Shown one piece after another: positions 44,749 to 53,404 of a DNA stretch of 64,000 nt. Numbering within the stretch: position 1 is the stretch's first letter; every line of letters begins with the position of its first letter. The notes below the pieces were generated by a model that did no database searches, was not told the origin of the DNA, and saw nothing but the letters and a program-made list of their open reading frames with translations. Source of the stretch: Desulfofalx alkaliphila DSM 12257 (GTDB lineage: Bacteria > Bacillota > Desulfotomaculia > Desulfotomaculales > Desulfohalotomaculaceae); contig NZ_JONT01000001.1 in the NCBI RefSeq assembly GCF_000711975.1, forward strand, positions 285,938 through 349,937, in the 5' to 3' direction. Both the position numbers and the translations under genes were made by a program.

Positions 44749-46434
44749 GTGGAACAAAAAAGAAAACTTATTGAAGATTTAACCGGCGTCAACTCTTCAA
44801 AATTAAATTATTATTTGGAGTTAAAAAAGCGCAATGAAGAAGTAATTAAGCAAAACAATAGGTTAGAGATTGTTCACCAAATTGTAAAGGACATCAACAT
44901 AGATATGTCCATTGAAGATATCATCCACCGGGCCTATGGCAAATTACCTTTGGTGCTGCCCTGTGATTTTTTAGGGCTGGCACTGATTGAAGGCAGCAAC
45001 TTAAAAATGAAGGTAATGGTTCCCCTGAAGGAATGTATGAACAAAAAGTTGGCCAACGAGTCCTTGTTGTGGGAATGTATTCGGGAAAAGGAATACCGCC
45101 TCTATGATTTTACCGAGAACAAAAATATGTGTGCCAAGATATGTGGCGGGGACGATTTTAAGGAACAATGCATTGGGAGTTTAGTTACCGTGCCCTTGTT
45201 TGTGCGCGGCAAAGCCATTGGTATGTTGGCATTGGCTGCCCAGAAAAAGAATGTATATAATGAAAGTGAGTTGGGTTTTTGCCGGCATTTAGCTGACCAA
45301 TTGGCAGTATGTATAGAAAATGCCAGACTATACGAGGAGGTAATGCGAAGTAAGCGGGAGTGGGAAGAAACCTTTGCTTCGGTTATTGACCCCCTTTACT
45401 TGATAGATTTAGATTTTAATGTTATCAGAAGCAACAATAGGGATAACCCCCTTGCCACCAATGCACAAACTGCACCGGGGGGACAAAAATGTTATAATTT
45501 AATTTGGGGTTATACTGAAAAGTGCAAATCATGTTTAATGGATCAGGTACTGGCAACCGGTAAACCGGCCAATCATCTGGTTCAAGTTAACGGCCTTGTA
45601 CTTGATATGTATTATTACCCGGTATTTAACAGCAACAATGAGATATATGCAATTATTCACCACATTCAAGACAAAACAGAAAAGGTAAAGATGGAAGCAC
45701 AGTTGATTCAATTGGCTAAGTTGGCCGCAATTGGGGAAATGGCTGCCGGGGTGGCCCATGAATTAAACAGTCCCATGACTGTGATTATTGGCACCGCCCA
45801 AATGTTACTCAGGGAGTTGGGCAACGATGAGCACCCCCGGACAGAATTTCTGCAGGATGTGGTTAACTGTGGCCTGCGCTGTAAACGTATTATCCAAAAC
45901 CTCCTTACCTTTTCCCGCCAGGATCAACATCCGGTGGGTGCCACAGATCTTAATGAGCAGGTGAATAAAGTTTTAAGCCTTACCCAGTATCAAATTAACC
46001 GTAACAAGGTGACCATTAAGACCCACCTGGCAGATAACTTGCCGCCGGTTGAAGCCAACGCCCACCAACTGCAACAGGTATTAACAAACTTTTTTTTAAA
46101 TGCCCGCGATGCCTTAGCCAATAAAGAAGGGGAAAAAATCATCACTGTTAGCACCGGTTTAAGTAAAAATGACCGGGGGGAAGAACAAATTTGGTTGGCT
46201 GTGGAGGACAATGGGGAAGGTATTGAAAGTGATCGACTTGAAAAGATATTTAATCCCTTTTACACCAGTAAGGAGGCCACCAAGGGAACAGGCTTGGGAT
46301 TATCGGTGAGTTTGGGTATTGCCCAAGCCCATGGTGGTACCATTGAGGTGGAAAGTGTTCCCGGTGAGGGTAGTGTTTTTAGATTAGTGCTGCCTTTGGT
46401 GCAAGCCGCTTGCAAGGAGGGAGACGGTGAGTAA
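44749..46434 (+). CDS. Soluble sensor histidine kinase (GAF-PAS-HisKA-HATPase)
   Basis: About 561 aa. A GAF domain (about 40-200) and a PAS-like region with four cysteines (KCYNLIWGYTEKCKSC) precede the phosphoacceptor H337 (GVAHELNSPMT) and the ATPase lid DNGEGIE...GTGLGLSVS. No membrane segment is visible, so it senses a cytoplasmic signal, perhaps redox or an aldehyde. GTG 44749 suits the AAGGGG site. It overlaps the activator gene by 8 bp. Confidence 0.93.
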   Translation: MEQKRKLIEDLTGVNSSKLNYYLELKKRNEEVIKQNNRLEIVHQIVKDINIDMSIEDIIHRAYGKLPLVLPCDFLGLALIEGSNLKMKVMVPLKECMNKKLANESLLWECIREKEYRLYDFTENKNMCAKICGGDDFKEQCIGSLVTVPLFVRGKAIGMLALAAQKKNVYNESELGFCRHLADQLAVCIENARLYEEVMRSKREWEETFASVIDPLYLIDLDFNVIRSNNRDNPLATNAQTAPGGQKCYNLIWGYTEKCKSCLMDQVLATGKPANHLVQVNGLVLDMYYYPVFNSNNEIYAIIHHIQDKTEKVKMEAQLIQLAKLAAIGEMAAGVAHELNSPMTVIIGTAQMLLRELGNDEHPRTEFLQDVVNCGLRCKRIIQNLLTFSRQDQHPVGATDLNEQVNKVLSLTQYQINRNKVTIKTHLADNLPPVEANAHQLQQVLTNFFLNARDALANKEGEKIITVSTGLSKNDRGEEQIWLAVEDNGEGIESDRLEKIFNPFYTSKEATKGTGLGLSVSLGIAQAHGGTIEVESVPGEGSVFRLVLPLVQAACKEGDGE

Positions 46435-47980
46435 TAAGCCTGGCATATTGGTAATAGACGATGAAATTGAAGTGGGGATATTCTTTAAACGCCTTTTGGA
46501 AAGCAAAGGTTATTTTGTAGGTGTGGCTGCCAATGGTGATGAGGCTAAAAGCCTGTGGGAAAGGTATAATTTTCAGGTGGCAATGGTGGATTTAAAATTA
46601 CCCGATATAGATGGTTTGACATTGCTGCAAAGAATTAAAGAAGTACAGCCCGCCTGTGAAGTAATTATAATGACCGGCTATGCCACCACCCGTACGGCGG
46701 TAAAGGCAATTCAGCTGGGTGCCTTTGATTATGTGGAAAAGCCCTTTGAAGAAATAGCAGAGATAGAAGACCTTGTGCAAAAGGCAATGGATTACGGCAG
46801 TGCCGATAAAACGGCGGGCTCCAGGCCTCGCTGGGCCCATGTGGCTGACAGGGTGGGTCTTTACTACGGTCAATCTGAGGAGATGCACAGATTATTAACA
46901 ATTGCCGAAAGAATAGCCCCCAAGGACATAAATGTGCTTATTCAGGGGGAAACGGGCACCGGGAAAGAGGTACTGGCCAGGTTTGTGCATGCAGCCAGTG
47001 CTAGGGCTGATCAGGAGTTTGTGGCCGTTAACTGTGGGGCGGTGCCGGAAAGCCTGTTAGAAAGCCACCTCTTTGGTCATGAAAAGGGAGCTTTTACCGG
47101 GGCCACCACGACCCATAGGGGAATATTTGAAATTGCCAATAACGGAACCCTTTTTTTAGATGAAATAGGGGAGGCCTCTCCGTCTATTCAAGTTAAATTG
47201 CTCAGAGTATTGGAAACAGGGGAGTTTCGCCGGGTGGGTGGGGAAAAGCCCATTAGAACTAACGTTAGACTGATATCTGCCACTAACGTGGATCTTGAAC
47301 AGGCGGTAAAAGAAAAGAAATTTAGAGAGGACTTATTTTACCGCTTAGATGTCATTAGATTAATTTTGCCTCCCTTGAGACAGCGCAGTGCTGACATACC
47401 CGGATTAGTACATCACTTCTTTGAACGCTTAGGCTTAAAAGAAGAAAAACCTTATATTTCCCCTGAGGTGATGGAACGCCTTTGTAATTATACCTGGCCG
47501 GGAAATCTGCGGGAACTGTTAAACACAGTTAACCAGGTCGAGGCCTTGCGTGATGGGGAAATGATTACATTAAGCCATTTGCCTGAAAAAATTTTACAGG
47601 CCGGTAAAGGGGTAACAAACCCTGGGCAGGATAGTCGGCAGGACAGCCATTCAACAATATATAAGGCTAATGCCATTAACTACGAAACCATGGCCCAGGC
47701 CTGCCAATTGCTGGAAAACCATAATATACTGTCAAACCAGGAGCTGTTAAATATCTACCGCAAGCTATTGAAATTAAAGAAAGACATGGGTAAATCCCTG
47801 GCCGAACGTGGGGTGGCCACAGATGCCCCCACGTCACTGCGGGATATGGAAGCAAAAGCCATAGAAGAAGCACTGGCTTACTATGGCGGCAACGTCACCG
47901 CTGCCTCCAAGGCCTTGGGCGTGGGCCGCAACACCCTGTACCGCAAGGCAAAGGAGTACAACATCCAGATGAAAAATTAG
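46427..47980 (+). CDS. Sigma-54-dependent response regulator
   Basis: A 517-aa NtrC-type activator. Receiver with D11/D12, phosphoacceptor D55 and KPFEE. The AAA+ domain has GETGTGKEVLARFVH, GAFTGA, and GTLFLDEIGEAS. After an unusual helical insert (about 415-465) the Fis-type HTH ends the protein. GTG start overlaps the kinase gene. It lies between two sigma-54 promoters of an alcohol and an aldehyde enzyme, so it is the likely activator of both. Confidence 0.95.
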   Translation: MSNKPGILVIDDEIEVGIFFKRLLESKGYFVGVAANGDEAKSLWERYNFQVAMVDLKLPDIDGLTLLQRIKEVQPACEVIIMTGYATTRTAVKAIQLGAFDYVEKPFEEIAEIEDLVQKAMDYGSADKTAGSRPRWAHVADRVGLYYGQSEEMHRLLTIAERIAPKDINVLIQGETGTGKEVLARFVHAASARADQEFVAVNCGAVPESLLESHLFGHEKGAFTGATTTHRGIFEIANNGTLFLDEIGEASPSIQVKLLRVLETGEFRRVGGEKPIRTNVRLISATNVDLEQAVKEKKFREDLFYRLDVIRLILPPLRQRSADIPGLVHHFFERLGLKEEKPYISPEVMERLCNYTWPGNLRELLNTVNQVEALRDGEMITLSHLPEKILQAGKGVTNPGQDSRQDSHSTIYKANAINYETMAQACQLLENHNILSNQELLNIYRKLLKLKKDMGKSLAERGVATDAPTSLRDMEAKAIEEALAYYGGNVTAASKALGVGRNTLYRKAKEYNIQMKN

Positions 47981-47999
47981 TAATGACGCAACTGTGCTC

Positions 48000-48030
48000 T
48001 CCGGGTGGACCTATATTAAAGTCCACCGGA
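48000..48030. terminator. Hairpin between convergent genes
   Basis: TCCG-GGTGGAC and GTCCAC-CGGA (48000-48010 and 48021-48030). There is no T run, so its termination strength is doubtful. Confidence 0.5.
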
Positions 48031-48058
48031 TAGCCTAACGAACTGCCTTAAGATGCCA

Positions 48059-48349
48059 TTATTTTCTGTTATCCTTACTGTAAAAACCCAGATGTACCCG
48101 GTAAATGCTAGGTAAGCCGGGCGGCACCAATGCCACTCTGTCTCCGGGCTTTATGGGGTGATTTAAGTTGTGAGAAATACCGTTTATAAATACTGCTTCA
48201 ATTTTTTCGTGGGGAATGTTCAGCCGGTCAGCCAATGCCAGGGCGGTAGTTCCTTCATCGGGTATTTCCATGTTTGTAGGTATACTTAAACCCCGCTCAT
48301 TAAATAAACTTTGCAATGATGCAAAAGCCCTTAGTTCTATAAAAGCCAT
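48059..48349 (-). CDS. MoaD/ThiS-like ubiquitin-fold protein without a terminal Gly-Gly
   Basis: A 96-aa beta-grasp protein: GTTALALADRLNIPHEKIEAV, FINGISHNLNHPIKPGDRVALVPPGL. In MoaD the chain ends Gly-Gly; here it continues past PPGLP to a basic tail. It may be a non-transfer homologue or a Mut7-C/ThiS-like adaptor. GAAGGGGG precedes the ATG. It is convergent to the activator gene and divergent from AOR. Confidence 0.75.
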   Translation of the reverse strand: MAFIELRAFASLQSLFNERGLSIPTNMEIPDEGTTALALADRLNIPHEKIEAVFINGISHNLNHPIKPGDRVALVPPGLPSIYRVHLGFYSKDNRK

Positions 48350-48465
48350 TTATAAACCCCCTTCTGATGTAATAACGGTAACCTATAATAATAAATTCTA
48401 TACTGCAAGATATATACCTGCCCCATAAACTAAAAATTCAGTAAATATCATTTAATATTGCTGGG

Positions 48466-48484
48466 ACTGTTCAATTAATGTACA
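48466..48484. promoter_or_regulatory. Candidate activator site upstream of AOR
   Basis: ACTGTTC (48466-48472) then seven bases, then GTACA (about 48480-48484): a TGTTC-N-GTACA inverted repeat. It resembles the site at 42001 and lies about 80 bp before the -24 element. Confidence 0.4.
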
Positions 48485-48553
48485 ATTGTTAACATATACA
48501 TGGCTGGTTGTATTAAAATAGAGCAGATTCATTTATGAGTGAGCCCTTTAGTG

Positions 48554-48569
48554 TGGCATGAAACTTGCA
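48554..48569 (+). promoter_or_regulatory. Sigma-54 promoter of the AOR gene
   Basis: TGGCAT (48554-48559), GAAAC, TTGCA (48565-48569), matching the consensus at both GG and GC. It is about 150 bp ahead of the coding region, leaving a sizeable 5' leader. Confidence 0.9.
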
Positions 48570-48722
48570 ATGAATAATATATAACATTCTAAATATTCCG
48601 GCGAGGGGTGATCTTTGTTCCAATTTGCAAAATATTAAGGGCTACAAAAAGGGAATACTGATTTTTTAGAGAATTATAAACATTACAATTTAAAATTTTA
48701 TTAAAAAAAGGAGGGGTATACA

Positions 48723-50441
48723 TTGAAAATCGTTAGGCTAAACATGACTACAAAGCAGGCTAGTTTTGAAGAAGTGCCGGAAAAATACCTTGCCCTGGGT
48801 GGACGTGCACTGACATCCCAAATTGTTGCGGACGAGGTGCCGGCTGAATGTCATCCCCTAGGACCTAACAACAAGCTGGTTATTGCTCCGGGACTCTTAT
48901 CCGGTACCAGCGCCCCATCATCGGGACGCTTGTCCGTTGGCGGTAAAAGTCCGTTAACCGGCGGTATTAAAGAGGCAAACGCCGGTGGTGTGTGTTCTCA
49001 AAAGCTGGCTAACATCGGCATTAAAGCCATAGTTGTTGAAGGTAAGGCTGATGCAGGAACATATATTATGCATTTAACCGCCGACAAAGCTGAGTTAATT
49101 GCTGCAGATGAGTTAGCCGGTAAAGGTACTTACGAATTAACTAAGATTCTTAAGGAACGCTTTAACCCCAAGGTGGGCGTAATTTGTATCGGTCCTGCCG
49201 GTGAAATGCAAATGCTAAGCGCCGGTGTAACCAACAACGACCTGGAAGGCAACTCCAGCCGTTATGCAGGCCGCGGTGGTTTGGGCGCTGTAATGGGTTC
49301 TAAAGGTCTTAAGGCAATCGTAATTGAAGCAGACAAAACCTTTGATGCACCCGTTCAAGATAAAGAGCGTTTTAGAGCCGCAGCTAAGAAGTTTGCTGAC
49401 ATCCTCTTAAAGCACCCTGTGTGCGGCGAAGGGCTACCCACCTTTGGCACTAACGTTTTAATGAACGTTATTAATGAAGCCGGTACCCTGCCCACCAGAA
49501 ACTTCCGTTTTGGCCGCTTCGACAAGGCTGCTGATGTAAGCGGTGAGAAGTTGGCTGAAGTGGCCGTTGCCAGGGGCGGTAAACAAACCCACTCTTGTCA
49601 CCCGGGTTGTGTAATGCGCTGTTCAAACGTCTATCCGCTACCGGACGGTATCGAGTGCTCGCCTGTGGAGTATGAAACTGCATGGGCATTTGGCCCCAAC
49701 TTAGAAATCAATGACCTGGATGTAGTTGCTAGGCTAAACTATATTTGTAACGATGTGGGCTTAGATACCATTGAAGTTGGCTGTACACTTGGCGTTTTGA
49801 TGGAAGCAGGTGTAATACCTTTTGGAGACGGTCAGGCTGCCATTAAATTATTAGAAGAAGTTTACCAGGGTACCCCGTTGGGACGCGTGCTGGGTGCCGG
49901 TACTGCAGTGGCCGGTAAGGTATATGGTGTTACCCGGGTGCCTACAGTTAAAGACCAAGGTATTCCGGCCTATGATCCCCGTTCCTGCAGGGGTAACGGT
50001 GTTACCTATGCCACCACTCCCCAAGGTGCAGACCACACTGCCGGTTATGCTGTAACTGCTAACATTCTTAAAGTGGGTGGATTTGTGGAACCCACCAAAG
50101 ATGATGGGCAAGTTGAATTATCCCGCAACCTGCAGGTTGCTACCGCCGCTGTTGATTCAACGGGACTATGCCTGTTCGTAGCCTTTGCATTGTTGGATAA
50201 CCCCGAAGGCCTGCCCACCGTTGTAGAAATGCTCAACGCCCAGTATGGTACCGAGCTAACAGTGAACGACGTAACTGCACTGGGACAGCAGGTGCTCACC
50301 GTTGAGCGTGAATTTAACATCAAGGCCGGTTTTGGTAAAGCCCATGACCGTCTGCCTGAATTTTTCTATGAAGAAGAACTGGCTCCTCATAACACCAAAT
50401 TTGACCTAAGAGAAGAACTGGATGAAGTTTTTAAGTTTTAA
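48723..50441 (+). CDS. aor: Aldehyde ferredoxin oxidoreductase
   Basis: A 572-aa enzyme interconverting aldehydes and carboxylic acids with ferredoxin, using a tungsten (or Mo) bis-pterin cofactor and one [4Fe-4S] cluster. The early GGRALTSQIVADEVP and PGLLSGTSAPSSGR segments are AOR-typical. Cluster ligands lie in CHPGCVMRC and the late DSTGLCLF. TTG start behind AAAGGAGGGG. A MoaD-like gene follows, then moaA-moaC-mobB, all consistent with cofactor supply. Confidence 0.95.
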   Translation: MKIVRLNMTTKQASFEEVPEKYLALGGRALTSQIVADEVPAECHPLGPNNKLVIAPGLLSGTSAPSSGRLSVGGKSPLTGGIKEANAGGVCSQKLANIGIKAIVVEGKADAGTYIMHLTADKAELIAADELAGKGTYELTKILKERFNPKVGVICIGPAGEMQMLSAGVTNNDLEGNSSRYAGRGGLGAVMGSKGLKAIVIEADKTFDAPVQDKERFRAAAKKFADILLKHPVCGEGLPTFGTNVLMNVINEAGTLPTRNFRFGRFDKAADVSGEKLAEVAVARGGKQTHSCHPGCVMRCSNVYPLPDGIECSPVEYETAWAFGPNLEINDLDVVARLNYICNDVGLDTIEVGCTLGVLMEAGVIPFGDGQAAIKLLEEVYQGTPLGRVLGAGTAVAGKVYGVTRVPTVKDQGIPAYDPRSCRGNGVTYATTPQGADHTAGYAVTANILKVGGFVEPTKDDGQVELSRNLQVATAAVDSTGLCLFVAFALLDNPEGLPTVVEMLNAQYGTELTVNDVTALGQQVLTVEREFNIKAGFGKAHDRLPEFFYEEELAPHNTKFDLREELDEVFKF

Positions 50442-50519
50442 TGACGGTTAACTTAAAGAATTGCGGGCTATTCGTATATGGTGTACAATTATCACATGCT
50501 GTTAAATGGGGTGAGAAGG

Positions 50520-50759
50520 TTGCATGTGGAGGTAAGGTTATATAGCGGCTTAGAAAAATTTGTGCAGCACGCCCAGTACGGTAAACCCATTCAATTAGAA
50601 TTATCTGCCGGTACCACCGCAGAAAAATTAATTGAGCAGTTGGGTATACCTAAGGAGCATGTTTTCTCTATCTTGGTAAATGGCAACCACCGCAAAGGTG
50701 AGGATTTACTTGAAGATGGTGACCGAATAGCTCTGTTCCCACCGGTGGGTGGGGGTTAG
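50520..50759 (+). CDS. MoaD-family sulfur carrier (AOR-associated)
   Basis: A 79-aa ubiquitin-like protein ending FPPVGGG, with the C-terminal Gly-Gly needed for thiocarboxylation. It would donate sulfur to pyranopterin dithiolene formation. The TTG at 50520 fits GGGGTGAG; an upstream ATG reading is possible. No moaE is visible in the window. The MoeB/ThiF-type gene at 53405 would activate it. Confidence 0.85.
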   Translation: MHVEVRLYSGLEKFVQHAQYGKPIQLELSAGTTAEKLIEQLGIPKEHVFSILVNGNHRKGEDLLEDGDRIALFPPVGGG

Positions 50760-50770
50760 GATAATAATTT

Positions 50771-50793
50771 GTAGGCAGGTGATACCTGCCTGC
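50771..50793 (+). terminator. Hairpin after the moaD-like gene
   Basis: GTAGGCAGGT, loop GAT, ACCTGCCTGC: a 10-bp stem. The T tract is weak. Confidence 0.5.
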
Positions 50794-50867
50794 AATTATA
50801 GGGCGTTATGCCCAATTGAACATAAGGGGAGGTATAAGCACCTATTATGAAGAATACAAACTTATTT

Positions 50868-50919
50868 GGGGGACAGTCTTGGCTGTTCCGGTATCACGGA
50901 ACGGTGAATACTGTCCCCC
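50868..50919. repeat. REP/RAYT-like palindromic element
   Basis: GGGGGACAGT (50868-50877) and ACTGTCCCCC (50910-50919) form the outer stem. GTTCCG (50885-50890) and CGGAAC (50897-50902) form the inner stem. Such GGGGACAGT...ACTGTCCCC palindromes recur in clostridial genomes, often linked to Y1 transposases. A copy-number search of the genome would show whether this is one. Confidence 0.55.
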
Positions 50920-50996
50920 ACAATATTAAATAGGCACACCCATTAATTAATCATGCTCCACAAGAAATTTTCTATACTGGAAAAGAAGGTGAAAAT

Positions 50997-51974
50997 ATGC
51001 AGGACGGTTACAAGCGAGATATTAACTACTTACGAATTTCAGTAACGGACCGCTGCAACTTGCGCTGTTTATACTGCATGCCCCCTGAGGGGGTAGAAAT
51101 GGTAGATCACCAGGAAATATTAAGCCTGGAGGAAATCTACCGGGTGGTGGAAGCAGGTACTCTGGTGGGCATACGCAAGATACGCCTAACGGGAGGGGAG
51201 CCGCTTGTCCGTCTGGGATTGGTGGGGTTAATTGACAGGATTAGCAAACTGCCTCAAATAGATGACATAGCCATTACAACCAATGGTTTGCTGCTCAAGG
51301 AGATGGGGAAAGACCTTAAAAAAGCGGGGTTAAGGCGTGTTAACATTAGTCTGGACACCATGCGCCCCATGCTTTATCGCAAAATTACCCGTATCGGCCG
51401 TTTAGAAAAGGCAATGGAGGGTATTGAGACAGCCTTAACTTTGGGGTTAAACCCTGTGAAGATAAATACTGTGGTCATTCGGGGGGTGAACTCCGATGAG
51501 GTGGTGGATTTTGCCCGCTGGACCAAGGAAGCTCCGGTGCATGTGCGTTTTATTGAGCTGATGCCCATTGGCACATCCAGCCCTTGGGCAGCGGAAAATT
51601 TTGTACCGGCAGAAGAAATACAGCGGGTTATCACAGACAAGCTGGGGCTTCTGCAAGAGGAAAAGAATTTGGCAGGCAGCGGTCCGGCCAAATACTATAG
51701 ATTGGCCGGGGCCCCTGGCACCATAGGGTTTATTACTGCCATGAGCGACCACTTTTGTGCCAAGTGTAACCGTTTGCGCCTGACTGCCAATGGATACTTG
51801 CGCCCCTGTTTGTTTAGTAATGGGGAAGTGGAAATAAAAACTGCCCTGCGCAGCGGTATTGGTACTGAGGAGTTGGCTAAAATAATAGCCAGTACGGTTA
51901 TGTTAAAACCCGATCGCCACCACATGGATTATGGGTGGAATGACGCCAGGGTAATGTCTCAAATTGGAGGTTAA
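50997..51974 (+). CDS. moaA: GTP 3',8-cyclase MoaA
   Basis: A 325-aa radical SAM enzyme starting molybdopterin synthesis. The first cluster is CNLRCLYC (C20, C24, C27). The second is at CAKCNRLRLTANGYLRPC near the C-terminus. The chain ends in Gly-Gly, as active MoaA does. It leads moaA-moaC-MOSC-mobB-moeB, spaced by 0-10 bp. Confidence 0.97.
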   Translation: MQDGYKRDINYLRISVTDRCNLRCLYCMPPEGVEMVDHQEILSLEEIYRVVEAGTLVGIRKIRLTGGEPLVRLGLVGLIDRISKLPQIDDIAITTNGLLLKEMGKDLKKAGLRRVNISLDTMRPMLYRKITRIGRLEKAMEGIETALTLGLNPVKINTVVIRGVNSDEVVDFARWTKEAPVHVRFIELMPIGTSSPWAAENFVPAEEIQRVITDKLGLLQEEKNLAGSGPAKYYRLAGAPGTIGFITAMSDHFCAKCNRLRLTANGYLRPCLFSNGEVEIKTALRSGIGTEELAKIIASTVMLKPDRHHMDYGWNDARVMSQIGG

Positions 51975-51977
51975 TAA

Positions 51978-52469
51978 ATGGCAGAGTTGACGCATTTTGA
52001 TTTGCGGGGCAATGCGCGCATGGTGGAAGTTGGTTTAAAAAAGGATACCATGCGCGAAGCGGTGGCCCGGGGGGAAGTGGTAATGAAGCCTGAAACACTG
52101 GCCAAGGTAGAAAGGGGCAGCATGACTAAAGGTGATGTGCTGGGGGTGGCCCGGGTGGCCGCAATAATGGGTGCTAAAGAAACACCCCGGCTAATACCCA
52201 TGGCTCACCCCATTTTGATTACCGGTGTTGATGTCAACTTTCGCATTGTGCAACCGAACCGGGTAGAGATAGAAGCCAGTGTACGTACCACCGGTAAAAC
52301 CGGGGTAGAAATGGAAGCACTTTGTGCCGTTAATGTGGCCGCCCTAACCATATATGATATGTGCAAAGCGGTGGACAAGGAAATGGTGATACAGAATATT
52401 AGGCTAATTAAAAAATCCGGTGGTAAAAGCGGTGAATTTGTACGGGAAGGTGAACAAACATGGGAGTAA
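51978..52469 (+). CDS. moaC: Cyclic pyranopterin monophosphate synthase MoaC
   Basis: A 163-aa enzyme that converts the MoaA product to cyclic pyranopterin monophosphate. Conserved PRLIPMAHPILITGVDV and ALCAVNVAALTIYDMCKAVDKEM are present. ATG start. It overlaps the MOSC gene by 10 bp. Confidence 0.97.
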   Translation: MAELTHFDLRGNARMVEVGLKKDTMREAVARGEVVMKPETLAKVERGSMTKGDVLGVARVAAIMGAKETPRLIPMAHPILITGVDVNFRIVQPNRVEIEASVRTTGKTGVEMEALCAVNVAALTIYDMCKAVDKEMVIQNIRLIKKSGGKSGEFVREGEQTWE

Positions 52470-52906
52470 TAGTTGCTGTAAACATTAGTGCCGAAAAGGG
52501 TGTTCAAAAAAAGAATGTTGGTAGCGGCACCTTGGTGCCTGAGTTTGGGTTAGAGGGAGATGCCCACGGGGGTAAATGGCACCGCCAGGTAAGTATGCTG
52601 GCCATGGAAAGTATAGAAAAAATGCGCCAGAAGGGCTTAGATGTTAACCCGGGCGATTTTGCTGAAAACATAACCACTGAAGGCATTGAGCTGATGACTC
52701 TTCCCATTGGTACTAAGTTAAAGGTAGGACCGGAAGCCTTGGGTGAAGTGACTCAAATCGGCAAGGAGTGCCACCATGGCTGTGCCATTCGTCAGAAGGC
52801 CGGTGATTGCGTAATGCCCCGGGAAGGTATCTTCATTAAGGTAATTCGCGGGGGTGCAATAAAAGTGGGAGACAAGGTAAAAGTCATTACGGAAGGGGAT
52901 AAATAG
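52460..52906 (+). CDS. MOSC-domain protein
   Basis: A 148-aa MOSC domain (Moco sulfurase C-terminal fold). GLEGDAHGGKWHRQVSMLAMESI, LGEVTQIGKECHHGCAIRQKAGDC: a conserved Cys (CHHGC region) could carry sulfur. Its place in the moa operon suggests pterin-cofactor sulfur or metal handling. The stop is 2 bp before the mobB GTG. Confidence 0.9.
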   Translation: MGVIVAVNISAEKGVQKKNVGSGTLVPEFGLEGDAHGGKWHRQVSMLAMESIEKMRQKGLDVNPGDFAENITTEGIELMTLPIGTKLKVGPEALGEVTQIGKECHHGCAIRQKAGDCVMPREGIFIKVIRGGAIKVGDKVKVITEGDK

Positions 52907-52908
52907 CA

Positions 52909-53400
52909 GTGGTAAATGTACCGGTGATTTCACTGGTAGGCTGGTCAAATACCGGTAAAACTACCTTTTTAGAAAAACTAATAGCTGAACTAAAGAGCCG
53001 CGGCTACCGGGTGGGAACAATAAAACACTGGCACGGAGATGTGGAAATAGATCAACCGGGCAAGGATACTTACCGCCACGCCAAGGCAGGGGCCGATGGA
53101 GTGGTAATTGCCGGTAGCAATAAAGTGGGTTTGATAAGACAAACCACAGAGGTATGGTCGCTACAGAAATTGGTACAATTACTGGGTGATATGGATATTA
53201 TAATTACCGAAGGTTTTAAAAAAGAGGATACACCGAAAATCGAAATGTACCGCCACGGAGTAACCACCGGCCCTGTGGTTCCATCTGAGAAGGTGGTGGC
53301 GGTGGTTAGCGACATCAAAATGGATAGGGACGTGCCGGTATTTGACTGGAACGACAGCCAAGGGGTGGCCGATTTTATAGAGCACAGGTTTATGAGGTGA
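52909..53400 (+). CDS. mobB: Molybdopterin-guanine dinucleotide adaptor MobB
   Basis: A 163-aa GTP-binding protein. Walker A GWSNTGKTT, then KHWHGDVEIDQPGKDTYRH, and ITEGFKKEDTPKIE. It assists nucleotide attachment to Mo/W cofactor. GTG start right after the MOSC gene. No mobA is visible in the window. Confidence 0.93.
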   Translation: MVNVPVISLVGWSNTGKTTFLEKLIAELKSRGYRVGTIKHWHGDVEIDQPGKDTYRHAKAGADGVVIAGSNKVGLIRQTTEVWSLQKLVQLLGDMDIIITEGFKKEDTPKIEMYRHGVTTGPVVPSEKVVAVVSDIKMDRDVPVFDWNDSQGVADFIEHRFMR

Positions 53401-53404
53401 TACC

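Noticed and set aside
50846..50932. A 28-codon frame (MKNTNLFGGQ...)
   Set aside because: It is formed by the palindromic repeat; ribosome-site spacing is poor.
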